Below are positions 18,629-27,491 of a stretch of 64,000 nt of DNA, piece by piece. The translations under genes and the position numbers were made by a program. This stretch comes from DATBLE01 sp963719325 (GTDB taxonomy: Bacteria > Actinomycetota > Thermoleophilia > Gaiellales > Gaiellaceae). The stretch covers positions 186,001 to 250,000 of the forward strand of contig CAVRBW010000005.1 in NCBI GenBank assembly GCA_963719325.1, given 5' to 3'. The notes beneath the pieces are model-generated. The model had not been told where the DNA came from. It did not search any database and saw only the letters and a program-made list of their open reading frames with translations. Numbering within the stretch: the stretch's first letter is position 1; every line of letters begins with the position of its first letter.

Positions 18629-20029
18629 TTATCCGGCGATCAGCGAATCGAGCGCGGCTCGAACGTCTGCCTCGGGCAGCTCTTCCTCGTACGGGCCGTC
18701 GTCGCCGAGCAGGACGATCCGCAGGTGTCCCTTCTTGTCGCGCAACAGGGCCTCCCAGGCACGCGCGCGGTCGACACGCACCGGCTCGGGAGCAAGGACC
18801 TCCTCGACCGGCCCCGTCTCCCGTCCGGACAGCCGCAAGGCGGCCAGAAGCCCGAGCGCGACCGCTTGCCCGTGGCCGAGCCCGTACCCCGAGGCCGACT
18901 CGAGCGCGTGCCCGAACGTGTGGCCCAGGTTGAGCGCGTGCCGCGGTCCCTGGTCGTGCGGATCCCGGAGGCACAGCGCCGACTTGTACGCGGCGCACCG
19001 CCGCACGAGGTCCGGATCGGGGAGCTCCCACAAGGGCGCGCCTGCGAGCAGGCCGGTCTTCACCACCTCCGCGAGGCCGTTTCTGCGCTCGATCTCGGGC
19101 AGGGTCGCCAGCAGGGCCGGGTCGATCAGGGTCCGCGCGGGCCAGTGGAACGCGCCGACGAGGTTCTTCGCCTCTGGCAGGTCGATCGCCGTCTTGCCTC
19201 CGATCGCCGCGTCGACCTGTCCGACGAGGCTCGTCGGGACGGCCGTCCAGCCGATCCCGCGCATGTACGTCGCGGCGGCAAACCCGGCGAGGTCGGTCGT
19301 CGTTCCTCCGCCGAGCGCAACGAGGCTCCCCGCACGATCGAGTCGCAGAGAGCGCCAGAGGTGCTCCAGCTCGGCCGAGGTCTTCGACGCCACCTCGTGC
19401 GTAGAGGCAAGTCGCGCACCGAGGGCGAGCTGGGCGTCGGCACCGTAGAACCCCGCGACGTGTGCGTCCGCCACCAGCGCGATCGGGCCGTCGCCCGGCG
19501 CCAGGTCGCCGAGCAGCTCGAGCGAGCCCACGCCTACGTGGACACCCGCGGCGGCCAGCACGACGTCGTCGGCGTCGTTCGCAGTCGCGTCCGCGACGTC
19601 GCGATAGAGCGGCTGGCGCTCCTCGTACAACGTCCTGAACGATCCTTCGTCGAGCGCGAGCGGGCGATCCAAGCCGCCCACGCGCTGCCACGCCTCGCCG
19701 GGATCGACCTCGACGTAGACGGTCAGCGCGTGTTCGCGCAAGGCTGCCCTGATCGCCGGACTCGTCACCGCGCCGCCGCCGAGCGCGACCACGGCAGGCT
19801 TCGCTCGGCGGAGCATGTCGCACGCGGCTACCTGCTCGAGGACTCTGAACTCGGCCTCCCCGCGCCGAGCGAAGATCTCCGGAATCGACTCGCCGACGTC
19901 GCGCTCGATCTCGCGGTCGAGATCGACGAACTCCCTGCCGAGCCGCGCGGCGACGACCTCGCCCAGGGTCGTCTTCCCGGCGCCCATGAACCCGACGAGG
20001 GCGAGGTGACGGTCTAGCGCGGTTGCCAA
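18629..20029 (-). CDS. aroKB: Bifunctional shikimate kinase / 3-dehydroquinate synthase
   Basis: A 466-residue fusion. Residues 1 to about 160 are AroK: LVGFMGAGKTTLGEVVAARL Walker A, VDLDREIERDVGESI and ALGGGAVTSPA. The remainder is AroB: VALGGGTTTDLAGFAAATY, PTSLVGQVDAAIGGKTAID and the metal ligands in KTGLLAGAPLW and LNLGHTFGHALE. AroB makes dehydroquinate from DAHP; AroK phosphorylates shikimate. Separate genes are the commoner arrangement. The start appears to be TTG at 20029, overlapping the aroC stop, with no ATG available before the kinase P-loop. Confidence 0.93.
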   Translation of the reverse strand: MATALDRHLALVGFMGAGKTTLGEVVAARLGREFVDLDREIERDVGESIPEIFARRGEAEFRVLEQVAACDMLRRAKPAVVALGGGAVTSPAIRAALREHALTVYVEVDPGEAWQRVGGLDRPLALDEGSFRTLYEERQPLYRDVADATANDADDVVLAAAGVHVGVGSLELLGDLAPGDGPIALVADAHVAGFYGADAQLALGARLASTHEVASKTSAELEHLWRSLRLDRAGSLVALGGGTTTDLAGFAAATYMRGIGWTAVPTSLVGQVDAAIGGKTAIDLPEAKNLVGAFHWPARTLIDPALLATLPEIERRNGLAEVVKTGLLAGAPLWELPDPDLVRRCAAYKSALCLRDPHDQGPRHALNLGHTFGHALESASGYGLGHGQAVALGLLAALRLSGRETGPVEEVLAPEPVRVDRARAWEALLRDKKGHLRIVLLGDDGPYEEELPEADVRAALDSLIAG

Positions 20030-21096
20030 TCGATGCGCTCGCGGTAGGCGTTGTACGCGCCGACGAAGTCGCCGACCGCGTCGCCGCCGAACTTCTCCCG
20101 TGCAGCCCGTGCGAGCTCGAACGCGACTGCCGCTTCGGCGACGACGGCGAGCGCCTCGACCGCCGCGGTGTCGCTGCGCTCGACGAGCGCGCTTGCCGGC
20201 CGGCCCGTCTCCAGGTCGACCGACTGCAGAGGCTGCATCAGCGTCGGCAGCGGCTTCATCGCGGCCCGGACGACGATCTCCTCGCCGTTCGAGATCCCGG
20301 CCTCGATCCCACCCGCACGGTTCGTCTGGCGGTACAGACCGCGCTCGTCCCGGTAGATCTCGTCGTGCGCCTCGGAGCCCCGCATGCCCGCGAGCGCGAA
20401 GCCGGCGCCGATCTCGACCCCCTTGACGGCCTGGATGCCCATCAGCGCGCCGGCGAGCCGGGCGTCAAGGCGGTCGTCGCGCGACGCGTACGAGCCGAGG
20501 CCGGGCAGCACGCCGCGCGCCCGAACCTCGACGACCCCGCCGACGGTGTCGCGGTCCTTGCGCGCATCGTCCACCCGCGCCGGCAGGGACTCGGCGTCGA
20601 CCACCTCGCCCGCGACCGCGATTCCGATCTCGCCCAGGAGCGCCTTCGCGACCGCTCCGGCCGCGACGACGACCGCGGTGTGGCGCGCGCTCGCGCGCTC
20701 GAGCGCGTCGCGGACGTCGGCCAGTCCGTACTTGAGGACACCGGCGAGGTCGGCATGGCCGGGCCGCGGCAGCGTCACCGGCTCCTTGCCCTTGCCCTGC
20801 GGCTCGCCCTCGGGCGGCCAGGGGTTCATCCCCCACGTCCAGTTCTTGTGGTCGCGGTTCCAGACGACGAGCGCGAGGGGCGTTCCCAGGGTCCGCCCAT
20901 GGCGCAGGCCGGCCAGCACCTCGACCTCGTCCGTCTCGATCTGCTGGCGCGGACTTCGGCCGTACCCCTGCTGACGGCGGCGCAGGTCTTCGTCGATCGC
21001 CGTCTGCTCGAGGACCAGCCCAGCCGGCAGACCGGAGACGATCGCGACCAGCCCGGGCCCGTGCGACTCGCCGGCGGTGATCAGGTCGAGGCTCAC
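20014..21096 (-). CDS. aroC: Chorismate synthase
   Basis: A 360-residue FMN-dependent enzyme converting EPSP to chorismate. Signatures: LITAGESHGPGLVAIVSGLP near the N-terminus, RRQQGYGRSPRQ, RPGHADLAGVLKYG, RASARHTA and the C-terminal DLETGRPASALVERSDTAAV. It overlaps aroKB at the 3' end and nearly abuts aroE, giving a tight aro operon. EPSP synthase (aroA) is not in the window. Confidence 0.96.
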   Translation of the reverse strand: MSLDLITAGESHGPGLVAIVSGLPAGLVLEQTAIDEDLRRRQQGYGRSPRQQIETDEVEVLAGLRHGRTLGTPLALVVWNRDHKNWTWGMNPWPPEGEPQGKGKEPVTLPRPGHADLAGVLKYGLADVRDALERASARHTAVVVAAGAVAKALLGEIGIAVAGEVVDAESLPARVDDARKDRDTVGGVVEVRARGVLPGLGSYASRDDRLDARLAGALMGIQAVKGVEIGAGFALAGMRGSEAHDEIYRDERGLYRQTNRAGGIEAGISNGEEIVVRAAMKPLPTLMQPLQSVDLETGRPASALVERSDTAAVEALAVVAEAAVAFELARAAREKFGGDAVGDFVGAYNAYRERIDWQPR

Positions 21097-21782
21097 GGTG
21101 CCAAGCCTACGGCCGCGCGCATCACCTCGACCGGAGCAGGCACGCCGGTCCAGAGCTCAAACGACGCGGCCCCCTGAGCCACCAGCACCTCGACCCCGGT
21201 GACGATCGTCGCGCCAGCCTCGCGGGCAGCGCGCGCGGTGGCGGTCTCCGGGTAGGGCAGATCGACGAGCGTTTGCCCTGGCCCGAGCTCGACCAGCACC
21301 TCGTCGCGCGCCGCGGTGGCGTTCACGACGAGGTCCGCGTGATGGACCTCCGGCGGCCACTCGCCGCGGCGGGAGAACACGCGTGCCTCCGGGAGCGCCT
21401 CGCGGAACGCGGCTGCGGCGCCCCCGGCGCCGAGGATCACGGCGTGCTCGGCCGGCAGGGCGTCGAGGATCGCCGTGTCCGTGGAGAACCCGACGACGTC
21501 GCCGTCGCGCACCATGAGCGTGTTCACCGACGAGTGCTCGGTGTCGCACAGCGACGCAACCGCGAGCTTGTACGGCGCCGTCACGTTCGCACCGACGAAG
21601 CCCAGGGCGACCAGGCCCCGCAGCGCGTCCGCCAACTCGTTCTCTTCGACGAGCAGCGGGAGGTAGGCCCAGTCGAGCCCGCGGGCGGCGAACGCAGCGT
21701 TCTGCATCGCCGGCGACAGGGACTTCGCAACGGGATTCCCGATCAGCCCGACGAGGTGCGTCTGTCCGCTCAGGATGCTCAA
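21093..21782 (-). CDS. aroE: Shikimate dehydrogenase
   Basis: About 229 residues, slightly short for AroE. LVGLIGNPVAKSLSPAMQNA holds the S-L-S shikimate-binding motif, GANVTAPYK the catalytic Lys, FSTDTAILDA the conserved Asp, and VILGAGGAAAAF the NADP Rossmann loop. It reduces 3-dehydroshikimate. The start is a TTG at 21782 overlapping the mltG TGA (TTGA); upstream in-frame codons run back into mltG. Confidence 0.92.
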   Translation of the reverse strand: MSILSGQTHLVGLIGNPVAKSLSPAMQNAAFAARGLDWAYLPLLVEENELADALRGLVALGFVGANVTAPYKLAVASLCDTEHSSVNTLMVRDGDVVGFSTDTAILDALPAEHAVILGAGGAAAAFREALPEARVFSRRGEWPPEVHHADLVVNATAARDEVLVELGPGQTLVDLPYPETATARAAREAGATIVTGVEVLVAQGAASFELWTGVPAPVEVMRAAVGLAP

Positions 21783-22627
21783 CAGCTGGTCAGCCCCGTG
21801 CGGGTGTAGGCGTCGAACTCCTCGAAGCTCGCCGTGAAGAAATGACTGCGGCAATCCGGCTTGCGAACGAAGTACAGGTAGTCGACCTTCGCCGGGTGTG
21901 CGGCGGCGTCGATCGACGCGAGCCCGGGGTTTGCGATCGGCGTCGGCGGCAAGCCCCGCAGCTTGCGCGTGTTGTACGGCGAGTCGGAGGCGAGGTCCTG
22001 CTTCGTGATCGCCTGCGTCGGCGGGATGCCGAGACCGTAGCGAAGCGTGGCGTCGATCCCGAGCGGCATCCGCGCATGCAGCCGGTTGTAGATCACCGCG
22101 GCCACCAGCGCCCGCTCCTTCGGCACCTTGACCTCCTTCTCGATCATCGAGGCGATGATCAGGACGTCGTAGGAGGTCAGATTCTTCGAACGGGCGTACT
22201 TGAGGTTCACCTTGCCCCAGTTGAGGCGGAACGCGTCGAGCTGTTTCGAGACGAGGCTCCTCGACGGGTCGGTCGTGAACAGCTCGTAGGTGGCCGGGAA
22301 GAGGAACCCCTCGAGGTTGCGAGCCTTTCCGTCGCCGGCGAACTCTCCCGGGAGAGACGACGACGAAGTTGCGACCAGGTAGCCGCGCTCCGTGATCGTC
22401 GGGCTCCGTTTGTCAGCACGAAGCGCCATCTGCGCCCGAGTGAACCCTTCCGGAAAGAGAATCCTGAGGACCTTCGGCGCTGTCACCGCCACCGTCGGAG
22501 GCGACGCCGAGCGATCGTCCCGCGCGAGCGTCGCCCAGCCCGCCCACACGCCGCCGGCGACCACCACCGCGCCCACCGTGATCGCGACCAGGCGGCGCCG
22601 GTACACCTGCTCCGGGGCGGGGCTCAT
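21779..22627 (-). CDS. mltG: Endolytic murein transglycosylase MltG (YceG-like)
   Basis: About 282 residues. It has an N-terminal transmembrane helix (LVAITVGAVVVAGGVWAGW), then the YceG domain with LEGFLFPATYEL, IIASMIEKEVKVPKERALVA (catalytic Glu in the IEKE motif), VIYNRLHARMPLGIDATLRY and PYNTRKLRGLPPTPIANPG. MltG terminates nascent glycan strands outside the membrane. The start forms TGATG with the ruvX stop, favouring ATG 22627 over GTG 22648. Confidence 0.92.
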   Translation of the reverse strand: MSPAPEQVYRRRLVAITVGAVVVAGGVWAGWATLARDDRSASPPTVAVTAPKVLRILFPEGFTRAQMALRADKRSPTITERGYLVATSSSSLPGEFAGDGKARNLEGFLFPATYELFTTDPSRSLVSKQLDAFRLNWGKVNLKYARSKNLTSYDVLIIASMIEKEVKVPKERALVAAVIYNRLHARMPLGIDATLRYGLGIPPTQAITKQDLASDSPYNTRKLRGLPPTPIANPGLASIDAAAHPAKVDYLYFVRKPDCRSHFFTASFEEFDAYTRTGLTSC

Positions 22628-23010
22628 CAGGAGCTGCTGCTCGACCACTCGAGGTACGTGGAGAGGAGATGGGCGGCGGCGCGGGCGTCTTCACCCTCCC
22701 CCGGGCCGGCCAGGGTCGTGGTGAAGCGTTCGTCGAAGGTCTCGACCGGTACGTCGACGACCGCGCGTAGCTGGTCCACGAAGCGTTCCGTCTCGCCGGC
22801 CTGGCTGCCGCGGGCGCCACGCAACGTCAGCGGCAGCCCGACGACCACGCGCTCGGCTCCCTCCTCCCGAACGAGCTCACGCAGCCGGGCAAGACCGGCC
22901 TGACTCGCGGCCTGGTTGACGACGCACAGCGGGCGCGCCACGGTGCCGGTCGGATCGGAGACCGCGACCCCGGTCCGGGCGGAGCCGTAGTCCAGCCCGA
23001 GAACCTTCAA
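22627..23010 (-). CDS. ruvX: Holliday junction resolvase-like RuvX/YqgF
   Basis: A 127-residue RNase H-fold protein: KVLGLDYGSARTGVAVSDPT, VVVGLPLTLRGARGSQAGE and ETFDERFTTTLA. Members process pre-16S rRNA 5' ends and may act on junctions. The C-terminal tail after FDERFTT lacks the usual K-G-V-V-D acidic segment and ends in a serine run, so a catalytic Asp near the end may be absent or displaced. The start is TTG 23010, directly beside a large palindrome. Confidence 0.85.
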   Translation of the reverse strand: MKVLGLDYGSARTGVAVSDPTGTVARPLCVVNQAASQAGLARLRELVREEGAERVVVGLPLTLRGARGSQAGETERFVDQLRAVVDVPVETFDERFTTTLAGPGEGEDARAAAHLLSTYLEWSSSSS

Positions 23011-23173
23011 GAGCTCCTAACGTGATGGGTACTCGTCCTCGGGGTGCGCTGGGTGAGTGTGATGCAAGGACGCAGGGAGCGCCGATATGCAGGCATATCG
23101 GCGCGACTGAGGACGCGGCAGCGCGCCGCCCAGCGCGGCTCGAGGACACAGTTGCTCATTGCGTTAGGAGCTC
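23011..23173. repeat. 163-bp imperfect palindrome filling the alaS-ruvX gap
   Basis: The whole gap folds on itself. The outer arms GAGCTCCTAACG (23011) and CGTTAGGAGCTC (ending 23173) are exact complements, intermediate segments pair imperfectly (for example CGTCCTCG with CGAGGAC), and the tip is CGCCGATATGC-AGG-CATATCGGCG at about 23071. Both ends abut coding sequence exactly. It resembles a MITE-like or REP-like element, or a long structured RNA between cistrons. Confidence 0.7.
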
Positions 23174-25705
23174 TCAAGCCAGCTGTGCCAGGAGAGCGTC
23201 CTTGGCCGCGTCGAGGGCGTCGCCGAGCGCGCCGGGATTCTTGCCGCCGGCCTCGGCAAGGGTCGGCCGCCCGCCGCCCCCGCCGCCGATGTGCTTGGCC
23301 GCCTCGCGCACGAGCGCGACGGCGTCGACCCCGCGGTCGGCGAGCGCCTGATCGACGTTGAAGACGAGGTAGGCCCGGCCGTCCTCCGTCGATCCGACCA
23401 GCACGGCCACCGCGCCTTCCTGCTGCCGGAGGCGGTCCGAGAGATCCCGCAACGCGCCGCCCGTGACGCCCTTCGTCTCGGCGACGACCACGTCGTTTTC
23501 ACGGAAGCGGAACTCGACCTCCGCCTGAGCGGCCGGGGCCGGCTTCTTCGCCTCCTTGCGGACGCGCTCGAGCTCCCCGCGCAGCTCGTCCGCCTCACGG
23601 GCACGCTCCCGGAGGTACGCGAAGGCCTCGCCCGCTGTGACGGCCTCGATCCGCCGGACTCCGGACCCGACCGAGCTCTCCGAGAGGAGGACGACCGGTC
23701 CGATCTCCGCGCTCGAGCGCACGTGCGTACCGCCGCAGAGCTCCCGAGAGACGCCTTCAACCTCGACGACCCGGACCTCGTCGCCGTACTTCTCGCCGAA
23801 GAGCATCATCGCGCCCAGGTTCCGGGCCTCGTCGATCGGGACGATGAACGTTCGCACCGGATGGTTCTCGAACACCGCCTCGTTGACGTGCTTCTCCACC
23901 GCGGCGCGCTCGTCCGCCGCCAGCGCCTGCGGGTGGGTGAAGTCGAAGCGGAGCTTGTCGGGGCGCACCGCCGAGCCCGCCTGGTGCACGTGGTCGCCGA
24001 GCACCTCGCGGAGGGCGGCGTGCAGTAGGTGCGTTGCCGTGTGATTCGCCATCGTCGGAAACCGCACGTTCCAGGGCACCACCGCACGGACGCGATCCCC
24101 GGTGGCGAAGCCCGAGCCCTCGAAGACGAGCACCTGGTCGTCCTCGAGCCGGTACGCGGCGCGCAGGAACGCGCGCGGGCCGTCCTCCTTCTCGAGCTCC
24201 CCGGCGTCCGTCACCTGGCCGCCGCCCTCGGGGTAAAACGGCGACTCGTAGAGCTTGGCGAGGAACAGGCCGTCGCCCAACTCTTCGAGGGCGCCGATCT
24301 GGGTCAGCACGTCGGTCTTCTCCCAACCGACGAAATCGGTCTTGAAGCCGGCGTTGCCCGCAAACTCGGCCGCGCGTTGAGCTTCGCCTCCGCCGCCCCC
24401 GGCACGCGAGATCTCACGGTGCTGATCCATCTGCCGGTCGAACTCGTTCTCGTCGACGGTCAGGCCGCGCTCGCGCGCGAGCTCGAGCGTGAGCTCGATC
24501 GGGAATCCGTACGTCGCCTGGAGCGTGAAGGCATCGTCACCGCTGATCGCGTCCTTCTCCGCCGCCTCCTCGAACAGCTTCATGCCGCGCTCGAGCGTCT
24601 CGCCGAACCGCTCCTCCTCGGCTCCGAGGACCCTGGCGATCTGGTCGCGATGCTCGCCCAGCTCCGGGTACGCCTCTGTCATCTGCGCGATCACCGTGTC
24701 GGCGAGCCCGACGAGGAACGGCGTGCGCATCCCGATCCGGAGACCGTGCTGGACGGCGCGACGGATGATGCGGCGGAGCACGTAGCCGCGCCCCTCGTTC
24801 GAGGGGACGACGCCCTCGGCGGTGATGAACGTCATCCCGCGGCCGTGGTCGGCGAGGACTCGGTGCGCCTTCGTCGCGTCCTCGGAGTCGCCGTACGCGA
24901 CCCCGGACTCCTGCGCGACCCAGTCCATGATCTTCTGGAAGCCGTCCGTGTCGTAGACGGACGGCACCTGCTGCACGATCCGCGCCGCCCGCTCGAGCCC
25001 GAGCCCGGTGTCGATGTTCTGCTTCGGCAGCGGCGTCAGCGTTCCGTTGCCGTGGAGCTCGTACTCCATGAAGACGAGGTTCCAGAACTCGAGGAAGCGC
25101 TCGCAGCGGGAGCAGCCGGGCAGGCAGTCGTCGGTGCCGCAGCCGGCCTCCTCGCCCCAGTCGTAGTAGATCTCGGAGTCGGGGCCGCACGGTCCGGGGC
25201 CGCCGACCGACCAGAAGTTCTCCGAGGAGGGCAGCGGCACGATCCGCTCGGGCGGCATGCCGATCTTCTCCCAGAGGTCAATCGCGACCTGGTCGGGGCC
25301 GAGCTTGAGCTCCGGGTCGCCCGCATGGACGGAGACCCAGATGCGGTCCCAGTCAAGCCGCATGCGCTCGCGGATGAACTCGGTCGCGAACTCGATCGCG
25401 CCTTCCTTGAAGTACTGCCCGAACGAGAAGTTGCCCAGCATCTCGAAGTAGGTCAGGTGGTAGGTGTCCAGCCCGACCACGTCGATGTCGACCGTGCGGA
25501 AGACCTTCTGCGCCGTCGTCGTCAGCGGGCCCGGCGGCTGCTCGCGACCGAGGAAGAACGGCATCTGCGGCTGCATCCCGGCGCTGATCAGCAGCGTCGA
25601 GCGGTCGTCGGCGCGCGGGATCAGGGATGCCGAAGGGCAGCGGAGATGGCCCTTCTCCTCGAAGAACGAGAGAAAGCCCTCGCGCAGCTCGGCAGTCGTC
25701 CGCAT
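23174..25705 (-). CDS. alaS: Alanyl-tRNA synthetase
   Basis: About 843 residues, class II. The N-terminus RTTAELREGFLSFFEEKGH is typical, with class II motifs in FFLGREQPPGPLTTTAQKVF and GLGLERAARIVQQVPSVYDT. The editing domain has HTATHLLHAALREVLGDHV and the metal-binding C-G-G-T-H. The C-terminus ends with a glycine-rich KHIGGGGGGRPTLAEAGGK domain. A Cys-rich insert CGTDDCLPGCSRCERFLE lies in the catalytic half, as in many AlaRS. The start is ATG 25705; upstream ATG-like codons lack conserved sequence. Confidence 0.96.
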   Translation of the reverse strand: MRTTAELREGFLSFFEEKGHLRCPSASLIPRADDRSTLLISAGMQPQMPFFLGREQPPGPLTTTAQKVFRTVDIDVVGLDTYHLTYFEMLGNFSFGQYFKEGAIEFATEFIRERMRLDWDRIWVSVHAGDPELKLGPDQVAIDLWEKIGMPPERIVPLPSSENFWSVGGPGPCGPDSEIYYDWGEEAGCGTDDCLPGCSRCERFLEFWNLVFMEYELHGNGTLTPLPKQNIDTGLGLERAARIVQQVPSVYDTDGFQKIMDWVAQESGVAYGDSEDATKAHRVLADHGRGMTFITAEGVVPSNEGRGYVLRRIIRRAVQHGLRIGMRTPFLVGLADTVIAQMTEAYPELGEHRDQIARVLGAEEERFGETLERGMKLFEEAAEKDAISGDDAFTLQATYGFPIELTLELARERGLTVDENEFDRQMDQHREISRAGGGGGEAQRAAEFAGNAGFKTDFVGWEKTDVLTQIGALEELGDGLFLAKLYESPFYPEGGGQVTDAGELEKEDGPRAFLRAAYRLEDDQVLVFEGSGFATGDRVRAVVPWNVRFPTMANHTATHLLHAALREVLGDHVHQAGSAVRPDKLRFDFTHPQALAADERAAVEKHVNEAVFENHPVRTFIVPIDEARNLGAMMLFGEKYGDEVRVVEVEGVSRELCGGTHVRSSAEIGPVVLLSESSVGSGVRRIEAVTAGEAFAYLRERAREADELRGELERVRKEAKKPAPAAQAEVEFRFRENDVVVAETKGVTGGALRDLSDRLRQQEGAVAVLVGSTEDGRAYLVFNVDQALADRGVDAVALVREAAKHIGGGGGGRPTLAEAGGKNPGALGDALDAAKDALLAQLA

Positions 25706-25870
25706 TCGAAGGATTGTAGGTCGGCCCCACCCCGACCCTCGGCCGGACTCGGCGCGCATCGATCACCGTTCGGACGCAGACACGTCACCTGATGCTGGAT
25801 AGGATCGCCGCGGGGAGGAGGCTGGGCGCACCAAGCGGCGCCGAACGGGCCGTGTCCGGAAGGGCAGCGA
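25706..25870. other. Intergenic gap between alaS and the sigma factor gene
   Basis: 165 bases with no convincing ORF, RNA gene or perfect hairpin. It must hold the alaS promoter and the 3' end of the sigma operon. I see no clear -35/-10 pair. Confidence 0.4.
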
Positions 25871-26647
25871 CTAGGACGACGCGGCGCGGCGCGGCGACTC
25901 TTCGAGGCCCTCGGAGGCGATCTCGTCGCGGATCTTCTCCAGCGAGCGGCGGATCAGCCGGGAGACGTGCATCTGGGAGATGCCGACCTGCTGGGCGATC
26001 TGGGACTGGGTCAGGCCCTCGAAGAACCGCAGGTGGAGGATGCGTCGCTCCCGGCTGTCCAGGACGCGGAAGCCCGGCTGCAGCACCGCCCGGTCCTCCG
26101 AGACCTCGTACTGGTGCTCCTCGGTCCCGAGCGCCTCCAGCGGATCGATCTCGTCGTCGTCGCCCGAGGCGCCGACCGAGAGGGACAGCGAGCTGTACGC
26201 GCGGCCGCTCTCGAGGGCTTCCAGCACCTCTTCCTCCTCGACGTTGGCCGCCTTCGCCAGCTCGGTGACGGTCGGAGAGCGTGCGAGCTGCACCGTCAGC
26301 TCCTCGACGATCCGCGACAGCTGGACGTTCAGCTCCTGGAGTCCGCGCGGCACGCGAACCGACCAGCCGCGGTCGCGGAAGTGACGCTTGATCTCGCCGA
26401 TGATGTTCGGGGTTGCGTACGTGGTGAGCTCGACGCCGCGGTTGAGGTCGAAGCGGTCGATCGCCTTGATCAGCCCGATCGCGCCGATCTGGACGAGGTC
26501 GTCGAGCTGCTCGCCTCGGTACGAGTACCGCCGGGCGAGCGACCGCACGAGCGACATGTACCGCTCGATCAGCTGCTCGCGGGCAGCCAGCTCGCCGCGC
26601 TCGTGGTAGCTCCTCAGGAGCTCACGGTCGCTGAGGCGGGCCGCCAT
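25871..26647 (-). CDS. SigB/SigF-family RNA polymerase sigma factor
   Basis: About 258 residues with region 2 (ERYMSLVRSLARRYSYRGEQ, DDLVQIGAIGLIKAIDRFD), region 3 (GEIKRHFRDRGWSVRVPRGL, then SPTVTELAKAANVEEEEV) and region 4 (RERRILHLRFFEGLTQSQIA, VGISQMHVSRLIRRSLEKI). The order and the R-x-x-W-x-V-R-V-P-R motif match stress/sporulation SigB/SigF sigma factors. It forms TGATG with the anti-sigma gene, so the pair is co-translated and probably controlled by partner switching. Confidence 0.92.
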   Translation of the reverse strand: MAARLSDRELLRSYHERGELAAREQLIERYMSLVRSLARRYSYRGEQLDDLVQIGAIGLIKAIDRFDLNRGVELTTYATPNIIGEIKRHFRDRGWSVRVPRGLQELNVQLSRIVEELTVQLARSPTVTELAKAANVEEEEVLEALESGRAYSSLSLSVGASGDDDEIDPLEALGTEEHQYEVSEDRAVLQPGFRVLDSRERRILHLRFFEGLTQSQIAQQVGISQMHVSRLIRRSLEKIRDEIASEGLEESPRRAASS

Positions 26648-27036
26648 CAGCCCTCCCTCGCGGCTGCTGACGTTCCGAGCGTGAACTCGACCCACGCCAT
26701 GCCGTCCTGAACGTCGAGCCGGTAGCTGTCGAGCACGGCCTCCAGCACGTGGCGCGGACCGTAGCCGTCGCCCCCCTCGCCTTCGAGCTCTCGCCGCAGC
26801 ACCACTGCTTCGAACGGGCCGATCCTTCCGCCGAGGCTGTCGCCGCCGACGCGGAGCACGACGGTGATGTCGCCGTCCGCCTCCGCGTGCGGAAGCAGCC
26901 CCGCCAGGGCGAGCTGCAGGTCGGCCAGCGCGTCGACGGTCAGGTCGAGCCTGACCGCGAGGCCCCCCAGCACGAGATGCGCGACGTCGTAGAACCGGCG
27001 CTCGCGCGGCAGCGTCAAGGTGATCTCGTCCGTCAC
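26647..27036 (-). CDS. Putative anti-sigma factor (RsbW/SpoIIAB-like)
   Basis: 129 residues, MTDEITLTLPRERRFYDVAH, with a central GGLAVRLDLTVDALADLQLA helix and later strands. Size, position and start-stop overlap with a SigB/F-type sigma gene fit a GHKL-fold anti-sigma kinase. The usual N-box and G-x-G nucleotide motifs are degenerate (LQLALAGLL, then DGYGPRHVLEAVL), so kinase activity is uncertain. No anti-anti-sigma gene is adjacent. Confidence 0.65.
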   Translation of the reverse strand: MTDEITLTLPRERRFYDVAHLVLGGLAVRLDLTVDALADLQLALAGLLPHAEADGDITVVLRVGGDSLGGRIGPFEAVVLRRELEGEGGDGYGPRHVLEAVLDSYRLDVQDGMAWVEFTLGTSAAAREG

Positions 27037-27482
27037 TCCCCCCCGAGCTCGTCCGCGAGATCCTGCTCGCGGCGAGCGGCCTCCTCCTTTCCGGTTCGGA
27101 CGGCTTCCCGCACGTCGCCGCGGGCCCGCAGCGACGATGCCCCGTGAGCGAGACCGGCGACGAGGCCGGCGAGCTTCTCGACCGGGCGCGTGACGACGCC
27201 GCTCACCGTTCGGACGGCAGTGTCGACGCTGGCCACGGCGTCGACGGCGCTGTCCGTGATCTGGTCGACCTTGTCGAGCTGCTGGTTCACGCGGTCCAGG
27301 GTTCCACCCACCTTGGAGATCACGGGCAGGAGCTCCTTCTCCGTTCCCTGTAACAACGAGGAAGCTCGGCCCAGAGTTCCGCCGAGCCGCAGCGCTCCGT
27401 AGGCGATGCCCAAACCGGTGAGCAGCAGGAAGACCGCGAGGGCGAGATAGGCGAAGTCACTCCAGCCGAAGGTCGCGAGCAT
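27033..27482 (-). CDS. DUF948 domain protein, membrane-anchored
   Basis: 149 residues: one N-terminal membrane helix (FAYLALAVFLLLTGLGIAYG), then a long amphipathic helix (VGGTLDRVNQQLDKVDQITD, SAVDAVASVDTAVRTVSGVV) and a charged tail. This fits DUF948, a family with a tether and coiled coil and no established function. It overlaps the anti-sigma gene start by 4 bases and so belongs to that operon. Confidence 0.75.
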   Translation of the reverse strand: MLATFGWSDFAYLALAVFLLLTGLGIAYGALRLGGTLGRASSLLQGTEKELLPVISKVGGTLDRVNQQLDKVDQITDSAVDAVASVDTAVRTVSGVVTRPVEKLAGLVAGLAHGASSLRARGDVREAVRTGKEEAARREQDLADELGGE

Positions 27483-27491
27483 GACGGGATC

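Noticed and set aside
17157..19823. 888-residue extension of the Xaa-Pro peptidase
   Set aside because: The first 540 or so residues are low-complexity Arg/Ala read-through across aroQ and aroKB; GTG 18191 starts the conserved domain.
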